From Streptomyces sp. Tu 3180 (GTDB lineage: Bacteria > Actinomycetota > Actinomycetes > Streptomycetales > Streptomycetaceae), in the NCBI RefSeq assembly GCF_009852415.1, contig NZ_WOXS01000002.1, forward strand, positions 5,930,001 to 5,994,000: a stretch of 64,000 bases of DNA, written 5' to 3'. Below the pieces are notes generated by a model that worked only from the letters and a program-made list of their open reading frames with translations, was not told where the DNA came from and ran no database searches. The translations under genes and the position numbers were made by a program. Positions 57,344 to 64,000 of the stretch are shown here, in pieces (the stretch's first letter is position 1; every line of letters starts with the position of its first letter).

Positions 57344-60187
57344 TCAACCGGAGAAGCCGACCCGCGCGAGCCGCAGCGGGCCGCGCAGTCCGAGGCGCAC
57401 GTCGTGCACGCCGTCCACGGCGGCGGTGACGGGCGCGGTGAGCGTGACGTAGGCGTACCGGTCCGCCGAGGGCGACCGCGGTGACAGCGCGGCGAGCACC
57501 GGTCCGCCGTCGAGGGACAGCTCGACCGTGCCCTCGCCGGACACCTCCACGCTCACCTCCGACAGGCCGCCGCCGAAGTCGCAGCGGCGGAAGACGAGTT
57601 CTCCGTCCTTGCCGCCCACGGCGGTCACCGCGTCACCGGCCGTCCTGCTGCGGTCGACGATCTGCGTGCCGCTCTGCTCGTCGAAGCCGGCGGCGTCCAG
57701 GCCGCGGTCGAGGACGGGGCGCGGGAGCGTGGGCTCGCCGTCGAGCGTGACGGTCGTACGGAGCCGGACGTCCTCGCTGGAGGCGCCGGCCAGCAGCTCG
57801 TACGGGCCCGGCTCGACGCGCCACCGGCCCACGGCGACGTCCCAGAACGCGAAGGCGGACAGCGGGACGTCGAAGGACAGCTCGGCCGTCTCCCCGGGCG
57901 CCAGGGTCACCCGCCGGTGGGCCACCAGCTCGCGCCGCGGACGCGGGACCGACGCCCGGACGGCGCGCGTGTAGAGCTGGGCCACCTCGTCGGCGGTGAC
58001 GTCCCCGGTGTTGGTGACCGTGAAGGAGACGCGCACCGCCGTCGCGCCGGCGCGGGCCGTCAGCGCTCCGTAGGAGAACGCCGCGTACGACAGGCCGTGG
58101 CCGAAGGGGAACAGCGGCGTGCCCTCGAAGTACAGGTAGGTCTGACGGCTGCCGATCACGTCGTAGTCGAGGAGGTCCGGCAGGTCGGCGTCGTCGGCGT
58201 ACCAGGTCTGCGGCAGCCGGCCGGCGGGGGAGACGTCACCGGCGAGCACCCGGGCCAGCGCGGTGCCCGCGGCCTGCCCGCCGTGCGCGCTCCACAGCAC
58301 CGCCGGCAGGTCCGCCGGGTCGACCGCGTACGGGTAGGCGGAGACCAGCGCCAGCACCGTGTGCGGGTTCGCGGCGCGGGCGGCGCGCAGCAGCATCTCC
58401 TGCTGGGCGGGCAGGCGGAGCGTCGTGCGGTCCTCGGTCTCGCGCCCGTTGATGTGCGGGTCGTTGCCCGCGACCACGACGACCACGTCGGCCCGGGCCG
58501 CGGCCCGGGCCACCGCGTCCGCTCCGCGCTCGACGACGACCACCTCGAAGACCTCGGGGTCCTCCTCGGCAACCTTCACGCCGTCGGCGGCGACCTGCAC
58601 GTGGCGTCCTGTCCCCACGTGCCTGAGGAGGTGACCGTCCCCGTGCGGTTCCAGACGGAACGTCTCCTGGACGATCCAGCCGCCCGGCTGGTCGGCCGAG
58701 GCGCGGACGTACCCGTCCTCGGCGACCGAGAGGTAGCGGCCGTCGGGGGCGCGCAGGGTGAGCACGCCCCCGCCCCAGTCGACCAGGGCGAGTCCGGTGC
58801 CGTCCGGGCCGGCGGTGAGCGGGGGCAGGTCGGTGCGGCCGGCGAGCAGCGCGGGGTCGAGGGCGCCCTCGGCGCCGCGTGCCGCCCCGGGGGCGTCGGG
58901 CGCGGGCGGGACGTGCAGGAACGTCCCGGCGGCGGTCTTCAGCAGGACGCGGTCCACGCCCTCCGCGAACTCCACGCGTTCGGCGCCGAACCGCTCGTGG
59001 ATCCCCTCCAGCGGGGTGGAGCGGTGGATGAGCGTGCCGCTGTACCAGTCGAGCTTGCACTCGTCGGCGAGCAGTCCGACGACCGCGATCCGGGTGTCCG
59101 GTGCAAGCGGCAGCAGGCCGTCGTTCTTGAGCAGCACGACCGCCTGCTCGGCGGCCTCCTGCGCGAGCGCCCGGTGCTCCGGCGTGTCGAAGGCCCGGTC
59201 CCCGGCGTACGGGTCCGCGTCCGGGTCGAACTCGCCGAGCCGGAAACGCACCGAGAGCTGGCGCCGGACGGCCGTGTCGATGTCGGCCTCCGTCAACAGG
59301 CCCTTCTCCAAGGCCCCCTTGACGCGCGCGACGGTCCTCGAGCCGTCCGTGCCGTGGTCGGTGAAGCTGTCGACGCCGGCGCGCAGGGCCGCCGCGACGG
59401 CCTCCTCGTGCGTGTCGAAGTAGTGCTCGGAGTCGACCAGGTTGGACGGTGCGCCCGCGTCCGAGCAGACCAGCAGCTCCTGGTCGGTCCAGGTGCGCAG
59501 ATGCTCGCGCAGGTACGGCGAGACGTGGTTGGGGCGGCCGTTGACCAGGTTGTACGCCGGCATCACCCCGGCCGCCGTGCCCGCCTCCACCGTGTCGCGG
59601 AAGGCGCGCAGGTCGTACTCGTGCAGCACGCGCGGACGGACGGAGCTGGAGGAGGTGTCGCGGTCGGTCTCGTTGTTGTGCGCGAGCCAGTGCTTGAGGA
59701 CCGGCGCCGTGCGCCAGTACACCGGGTGGTCGCCGCGCAGACCGCGGGTGTAGGCGGTGGCGATCGCCGAGGTGAGCCCCGGGTCCTCCGCGTACCCCTC
59801 CTCGTTGCGGCCCCACAGGGGGTGGCGCAGCAGGTTGACCGTCGGGGCCCAGACGTTGAGGCCGACGCGTTCGTCCCGGGCGCGCATCGCCCGGGTCTCC
59901 CGGGACACCGCCTCGCCCACCCGGCGCACCAGTTCCTGGTTCCAGGTCGCGCCCAGGCCGACCGCCTGCGGGAACACCGTCGCCGGGCCCATCCAGGCGA
60001 CGCCGTGCAGGGCCTCCTGGCCGGTGCGGAAGGCCGCGACGCCCAGGCGCTCGACGGCCGGCCCGAACTGGTGCAGAAATCCGATCTTCTCGTCGAGGGT
60101 GAGCCGTGACAGAAGGTCGTCGATGCGCTTCGCGAACGGCAGTCGCGGATCGCGGAAGGGCGGCGTGGGCGGCGTCGGTGCGGTCAC
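57344..60187 (-). CDS. GH3 family beta-glycosidase with inserted trefoil and C-terminal CBM-like domain
   Basis: This 947-residue enzyme belongs to glycoside hydrolase family 3 (beta-glucosidase/beta-xylosidase type). The first barrel has KHWLAHNNETDR and the nucleophile Asp243 in LLVCSDAGAPSN. The second alpha/beta domain begins after VVLLKNDGLLPL. An insert at about 411-552 has the repeated fold of a fascin/ricin-type beta-trefoil (APDGRYLSVAEDGYVRA, LLRHVGTGRHVQV). A fibronectin-III-like domain (SFTVTNTGDVTADEVAQLYT) follows. The C-terminal 100 residues resemble a CBM6/35 carbohydrate-binding module. It has no signal peptide, so it is probably intracellular and acts on imported oligosaccharides. 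GTG 60187 is preferred for its AAGGGGAA site. Confidence 0.9.
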   Translation of the reverse strand: MTAPTPPTPPFRDPRLPFAKRIDDLLSRLTLDEKIGFLHQFGPAVERLGVAAFRTGQEALHGVAWMGPATVFPQAVGLGATWNQELVRRVGEAVSRETRAMRARDERVGLNVWAPTVNLLRHPLWGRNEEGYAEDPGLTSAIATAYTRGLRGDHPVYWRTAPVLKHWLAHNNETDRDTSSSSVRPRVLHEYDLRAFRDTVEAGTAAGVMPAYNLVNGRPNHVSPYLREHLRTWTDQELLVCSDAGAPSNLVDSEHYFDTHEEAVAAALRAGVDSFTDHGTDGSRTVARVKGALEKGLLTEADIDTAVRRQLSVRFRLGEFDPDADPYAGDRAFDTPEHRALAQEAAEQAVVLLKNDGLLPLAPDTRIAVVGLLADECKLDWYSGTLIHRSTPLEGIHERFGAERVEFAEGVDRVLLKTAAGTFLHVPPAPDAPGAARGAEGALDPALLAGRTDLPPLTAGPDGTGLALVDWGGGVLTLRAPDGRYLSVAEDGYVRASADQPGGWIVQETFRLEPHGDGHLLRHVGTGRHVQVAADGVKVAEEDPEVFEVVVVERGADAVARAAARADVVVVVAGNDPHINGRETEDRTTLRLPAQQEMLLRAARAANPHTVLALVSAYPYAVDPADLPAVLWSAHGGQAAGTALARVLAGDVSPAGRLPQTWYADDADLPDLLDYDVIGSRQTYLYFEGTPLFPFGHGLSYAAFSYGALTARAGATAVRVSFTVTNTGDVTADEVAQLYTRAVRASVPRPRRELVAHRRVTLAPGETAELSFDVPLSAFAFWDVAVGRWRVEPGPYELLAGASSEDVRLRTTVTLDGEPTLPRPVLDRGLDAAGFDEQSGTQIVDRSRTAGDAVTAVGGKDGELVFRRCDFGGGLSEVSVEVSGEGTVELSLDGGPVLAALSPRSPSADRYAYVTLTAPVTAAVDGVHDVRLGLRGPLRLARVGFSG

Positions 60188-60223
60188 GTGGGGTTCCCCT
60201 TGAAATGGAGCGGAGAGGCGCTT

Positions 60224-60237
60224 TCGAAGCGCTTCGA
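60224..60237. promoter_or_regulatory. LacI-type operator, glycosidase side
   Basis: The perfect 14-base palindrome TCGAAGCGCTTCGA lies 37 bases upstream of the GH3 start. A second overlapping repeat, GCGCTT-TCG-AAGCGC (60218-60232), extends it. The same 14 bases recur at 60406-60419. Confidence 0.8.
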
Positions 60238-60405
60238 TGCTCATTCGGAGTGGGGTCGGGTGTCAAGGGAGCGGGGTGCGGCGGATCCGGATGATCCGGG
60301 ACAGGCCGTGGCGTGCACGGCTGCGTCGCGATCGCGCATACCTCCGAGGAATCTTCGGAGCGACCCTTGTGCGCCTTGAGGTGTTCACTTAACCTCGCAG
60401 CAACA

Positions 60406-60419
60406 TCGAAGCGCTTCGA
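60406..60419. promoter_or_regulatory. LacI-type operator, transporter side
   Basis: An exact copy of TCGAAGCGCTTCGA lies on the transporter side of the divergent region. It touches a possible -10 CAACAT (60401-60406). The copies, 182 bases apart, could be bridged by one tetrameric or dimeric LacI-type repressor. A smaller inverted repeat CTCCGA...TCGGAG lies between at 60342-60360. The gap 60188-60543 holds no gene. Confidence 0.8.
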
Positions 60420-60543
60420 CTGCGAGGCCCGCCATCCGGCGCACCCTCCGCCAACGACCGCTTCAGCTCAGCCAGTTCCACTGAAGACACCGCAGCCGAC
60501 GGCCACCGCCGGGTGTCCTGGTGCGCCATGAAGGGTTGACGCA

Positions 60544-62238
60544 ATGACGCCGAACGCCGCCCCCCACTCCTCCGGACCCAGCCGGAGAAGCTTCCTCGCC
60601 TCCACGGCGGCCGCCACCGCGGCGGTGGCCGGAGGGATGCCGCTGCTCGCCGCCTGCGGCGGGTCCGACGGGGGTTCGCGCGACGGCACCACGTCGGGCA
60701 AGGACGCCGAGAAGCTGCTGCCGGCGTACGTGGCGAGCAACGTGGTCACCCCCGACATCCCCAGCAAGAACGGCTCCGCGGCGGGCTTCACCGGCAAACT
60801 CGATCTCGCGGACCTGAAGACGTCGGTGCCGAAGAAGCTCGGCAAGGGCAACAAGGTCACCGTCATGTCGCCGTTCTGGGGCTCCCCTCCCAAGGACGGC
60901 AACGCCTACTACAGGGCGATGAACGACCTCATCGGCGTCGACGTGGTCTGGCAGAACCAGGACGGCAACACCTACGACCAGAAGCTCGGCGCGGTCCTCG
61001 CCTCCAGCGACGTCCCCGACGTGGTGGTCGTGCCCGGCTGGAACATGACGGGCAAGATCCCCAGCGCCATCATCGGCAAGTTCGCCGACCTCGGCCCGTA
61101 CCTCTCCGGCGACGCGGTCAAGGACTACCCGAACCTCGCGGCGATCCCCACCGACGCCTGGCAGCGGTCCATCTTCGGCGGCAAGCTGCGCGGCCTGCCG
61201 ATGCCGTCCTCGTACGTGACCGGCATCGTGCCGCTCTACCGCCGGGACATCTTCGAGAAGGAGGGGTACGAGGTCCCCCGCTCCTGCGACGAGTTCATGG
61301 AGCTGGCCAAGGACGCCACCAACGCCAGGGCCAAGCGCTGGGCCTGCCTCGACATGAAGTGGACCGCCTTCAACGCCTTCGGTGTGCTCTCCGGCGAGGA
61401 GAAGTCGCTCGGCTGGAACCAGGTCGACGGCAAGCTGGTCTACCGCATCGAGACCGACGAGTACCTCGAAGCCCTGGAGTGGACCCGCAAGCTGTTCGCC
61501 GCCGGCGTCGTGCACCCCGACGCCAAGCTGGGCAAGAGCAACGCGACCGACCCCGGACCCAAGTTCGCCGCCGGCGAGTTCCTGATCTACAACCAGGACA
61601 TGTCGCAGTGGTGGAGCCGCACCGCCGAACAGGCCACCCAGAACCCGGACTTCGAGATCTGGGGCATGGACGTCTTCGGCCACGACGGCGGCGACCCCAC
61701 GCTGTGGGCCAAGAACCCGGCCGGCATCTTCGCCTTCGTCAACAAGAAGGCCCCGGAGGCCGTGATCCGTGACGTCCTGGCCGTCGCCAACGTCACCGCC
61801 GCGCCCTACGGCACCAAGGAGTACATGGCCACCAACTACGGCGTGGAGGGCACCCACTACACCGTCAAGGACGGTGTGCCCACCAAGACCGACCAGGGCA
61901 ACATCGACGTGATGAACGCCTATGTGATGATCGCCAGCCCCGCTCCGACCATCGCCCACCCCGACTTCCCCGAGGTGGCCCGGGGCCAGGTGGAGTGGCA
62001 GCAGCGGATGGGCGCCTTCACCAGGAAGTCGGCCTTCTACGGCATGCAGATCACCGAACCCGCCCGCTACACCAACCTCTCCAACGACTTCGAGCAGCTG
62101 GAGGACGACGTCATCCGCGGCCGCAAGAAGATCAGCGACGTGCAGCAGGCCGTCTCCGAATGGAGGAGCAAGGGCGGGGACGAGCTGCGCGACTGGTACC
62201 GGAAGATCCTGGACGAGAACGGTTCGGCGGCCGGCTGA
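60544..62238 (+). CDS. Sugar ABC transporter substrate-binding lipoprotein
   Basis: This 564-residue binding protein is of the large type, like Bacillus LplA and related oligosaccharide-binding proteins. The precursor has a twin-arginine motif (SRRSFLAS, Arg14-Arg15) and a lipobox LAAC with Cys38, so it is probably a Tat-exported lipoprotein. The mature part reads NKVTVMSPFWGSPP and DVVVVPGWNMTGKIP. The ATG has GAAGGG upstream. It heads the operon that includes both permeases. The neighbouring GH3 gene and shared operator suggest it imports a beta-linked oligosaccharide. Confidence 0.9.
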   Translation: MTPNAAPHSSGPSRRSFLASTAAATAAVAGGMPLLAACGGSDGGSRDGTTSGKDAEKLLPAYVASNVVTPDIPSKNGSAAGFTGKLDLADLKTSVPKKLGKGNKVTVMSPFWGSPPKDGNAYYRAMNDLIGVDVVWQNQDGNTYDQKLGAVLASSDVPDVVVVPGWNMTGKIPSAIIGKFADLGPYLSGDAVKDYPNLAAIPTDAWQRSIFGGKLRGLPMPSSYVTGIVPLYRRDIFEKEGYEVPRSCDEFMELAKDATNARAKRWACLDMKWTAFNAFGVLSGEEKSLGWNQVDGKLVYRIETDEYLEALEWTRKLFAAGVVHPDAKLGKSNATDPGPKFAAGEFLIYNQDMSQWWSRTAEQATQNPDFEIWGMDVFGHDGGDPTLWAKNPAGIFAFVNKKAPEAVIRDVLAVANVTAAPYGTKEYMATNYGVEGTHYTVKDGVPTKTDQGNIDVMNAYVMIASPAPTIAHPDFPEVARGQVEWQQRMGAFTRKSAFYGMQITEPARYTNLSNDFEQLEDDVIRGRKKISDVQQAVSEWRSKGGDELRDWYRKILDENGSAAG

Positions 62239-62265
62239 GCAGGTACCGAGGCAAGGAGAACCGCC

Positions 62266-63297
62266 GTGTCCCACAGCACGGTGCCTCGGACCGGTGCCGA
62301 GGCCGAAGCGAAGGCGACCTCCCCGGCGGCGCACGGCGCCGCCGGGGCCCCGAAGAAGCGACCCGCCGGAAAACCGAGTCTGCGGGTGAGGCTCAGACGC
62401 GACCGCGTGCTGCTGCTGATGACGCTGCCGGCCGTGCTGCTGGTGCTGCTCTTCAACTACGTGCCGATCCTCGGCAACGTCGTCGCGTTCCAGGAGTACG
62501 ACCCCTACATCAGCGACAACGGCGTCGTCTCCATCCTGAACAGCCCCTGGGTGGGCCTGGAGAACTTCCAGCGGATCTTCGAGGACTCCGCCTTCTGGAA
62601 CGCCGTGCGCAACACGCTGGTGCTGTTCGTCCTCCAGCTCGTGCTGTACTTCCCCGTCCCCATCCTGCTCGCGCTGCTCATCAACAGCGTGGTCCGGCCC
62701 CGCGTCCGGGCGATCTCGCAGGCCGTCCTCTACCTGCCGCACTTCTTCTCGTGGGTGCTGGTCATCGCCGTCTTCCAGCAGCTGTTCGGCGGTGCCGGCA
62801 TCCTGTCCCAGCTGCTGCGCGCGCACGGGTACGACGGGCTCGACATCATGACCGACCCGGACACCTTCAAGTTCCTGATCACCGCGCAGAGCGTGTGGAA
62901 GGACGCGGGCTGGGGGATCATCGTCTTCCTGGCCGCGCTGGCCTCGGTCAGCCCCGACCTGTACGAGGCCGCCGCGATGGACGGCGCCGGGCGCTGGCGC
63001 CGGATGTGGCACGTCACCCTGCCCGCGCTGCGCCCGGTGATCGCCCTGCTGCTGGTGCTGCGGGTGGGCGACGCGCTGACCGTCGGTTTCGAGCAGATCC
63101 TGCTGCAACGGGACGCCGTGGGGCCGGGCGCCGCCGAGGTGCTGGACACCTTCGTGTGGTGGAACGGCGTACGCAACCAGGACTTCGGTTACGCCGCCGC
63201 GGCCGGACTCGTCAAGGGCGTCATCAGCCTCGGTCTGGTCCTCGCGGCGAACAAGGTGGCCCACCTCATGGGCGAGCAGGGGGTGTACAAGAAGTGA
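62266..63297 (+). CDS. Sugar ABC transporter permease, LplB-like
   Basis: This 343-residue CUT1-type permease has six helices and an EAA loop (LYEAAAMDGAGRWRRMWHVTLP). The C terminus NKVAHLMGEQGVYKK is typical of LplB-type proteins. A basic N-terminal segment precedes the first helix (VLLLMTLPAVLLVLLFNYVPI). The GTG start has AAGGAG at 62253-62258. The stop overlaps the start of the next permease gene (GTGA). Confidence 0.93.
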   Translation: MSHSTVPRTGAEAEAKATSPAAHGAAGAPKKRPAGKPSLRVRLRRDRVLLLMTLPAVLLVLLFNYVPILGNVVAFQEYDPYISDNGVVSILNSPWVGLENFQRIFEDSAFWNAVRNTLVLFVLQLVLYFPVPILLALLINSVVRPRVRAISQAVLYLPHFFSWVLVIAVFQQLFGGAGILSQLLRAHGYDGLDIMTDPDTFKFLITAQSVWKDAGWGIIVFLAALASVSPDLYEAAAMDGAGRWRRMWHVTLPALRPVIALLLVLRVGDALTVGFEQILLQRDAVGPGAAEVLDTFVWWNGVRNQDFGYAAAAGLVKGVISLGLVLAANKVAHLMGEQGVYKK

Positions 63298-64000
63298 GCG
63301 CCGTCATCGACAAGTCCGCGGGGAAACCCGGCCGGTGGGCGGCCCCGCCCCGGCCGGTGTGGGAGGAGAGGCCCAGCAGGGCCGGGCTCGCGGGCAAGGG
63401 GCTGGTCCTGCTCCTCGCCTGCCTGGCCATCCTGTTCCCGCTCTGGATCGTCGTCGTCACCAGCCTGTCCTCGCGCAGGACCATCGACGAGGCCGGCGGC
63501 CTGGTGGTGATCCCGCAGGACATCACCTTCGTCGCCTACCAGGAACTGCTCGGCGGCGGCCAGGTCACCCGCGCCACGGTCATCAGCCTGCTCGTCACCC
63601 TCGTCGGCACGGTGTTCTCGATGACGGTGTCGGTGCTGTGCGCCTACGGCCTGTCCCGCAGCAACTCCCTCGGGCACCGCTGGATCCTGATGGTGCTGCT
63701 GGCCACCATGTTCTTCAGCGCCGGTCTCATCCCCACCTACCTGCTGGTGCAGTCGCTGGGCCTGACCGACACCTACCTCGCGCTGATCCTGCCGAGCGCG
63801 ATCAGCGTCTTCAACATCCTGGTCCTGCGCGGCTTCTTCATGAACATCTCGCAGGAGCTGATCGACAGCGCCCGCATCGACGGGGCCGGTGACGTCCGGA
63901 TCCTGTGGCAGATCGTCATGCCGCTGTCCCGGGCGGTGATCGCGGTGATCACGCTCTTCTACGCCGTCGGTTACTGGAGCGCCTGGTTCAACGCGTCCCT
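63294..64000 (+). CDS. Sugar ABC transporter permease, partial (runs off window)
   Basis: The second permease begins at GTG 63294, overlapping the previous stop. The first 235 codons are in the window, and the frame is open to the end. The sequence has four or five helices so far, beginning LVLLLACLAILFPLWIVVV, and the EAA loop IDSARIDGAGDVRILWQIVMP. It matches the YtcP/LplC partner of LplB-type permeases. No ATPase is visible in the window. Streptomyces CUT1 importers commonly share the MsiK ATPase encoded elsewhere. Confidence 0.92.
   Translation, partial: MSAVIDKSAGKPGRWAAPPRPVWEERPSRAGLAGKGLVLLLACLAILFPLWIVVVTSLSSRRTIDEAGGLVVIPQDITFVAYQELLGGGQVTRATVISLLVTLVGTVFSMTVSVLCAYGLSRSNSLGHRWILMVLLATMFFSAGLIPTYLLVQSLGLTDTYLALILPSAISVFNILVLRGFFMNISQELIDSARIDGAGDVRILWQIVMPLSRAVIAVITLFYAVGYWSAWFNAS

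Overview
The window is chromosomal DNA of a Streptomyces, or a very close relative. The G+C content is very high and codon third positions are almost all G or C. Translational starts are often GTG. It carries the sporulation sigma factor gene whiG, four tandem type I signal peptidases, an LAETG surface protein, and the actinobacterial order rpsP-khpA-rimM-trmD-rplS. I saw no rRNA, tRNA, CRISPR array, insertion sequence, phage or recognisable biosynthetic gene cluster.

Region 1 (about 0.6-22.3 kb, nearly all + strand) is conserved housekeeping DNA. It begins with a SprT-like zincin, then the ribosome/RNA-processing operon, sipW-sipZ-like signal peptidases, a Nudix protein, a DUF2469 protein, the YraN-ComM-DprA DNA-processing group, whiG, a TetR regulator, rpsB-tsf-pyrH-frr-cdsA and rlmN. 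A secreted M23 peptidase lies divergent from rpsB. Several transcription stop or attenuation hairpins sit between these genes. A 44-bp perfect palindrome lies inside the cdsA coding sequence.

Region 2 (22.3-31.9 kb) holds a TPP riboswitch controlling a thiamine ABC transporter (thiB-thiP-thiQ), a mycothiol-dependent isomerase-family protein, a cell-wall-anchored LAETG protein, a LOG-family protein, a VOC protein and a two-gene ABC exporter-like pair.

Region 3 (32-57.2 kb) is dominated by polyamine and GABA metabolism. It contains an omega-aminotransferase, an Lrp/AsnC regulator, three aldehyde dehydrogenases, a potDABC-type polyamine importer, a PuuB-like amine oxidoreductase, gabT and a PucR regulator. 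Together they could import putrescine or related amines, oxidise or transaminate them to aminobutyraldehyde, oxidise that to GABA, and transaminate GABA to succinic semialdehyde. Interspersed are a serine hydrolase, a glycerophosphodiester phosphodiesterase, an adenosine deaminase-family protein, a NADAR protein, a PAP2 phosphatase and a large membrane ATPase resembling VirD4/FtsK coupling proteins.

Region 4 (57.3-64 kb) is a carbohydrate locus. A GH3 glycosidase diverges from a CUT1 sugar importer (solute-binding protein plus two permeases, the last cut by the window end). Both sides carry the same 14-bp palindromic operator, which fits one LacI-type regulator encoded elsewhere. No single novel defence or mobile system is visible. 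The most unusual signals are the twin operators, the cdsA palindrome, a possible structured RNA at 450-542, and the isolated coupling-protein-like ATPase.
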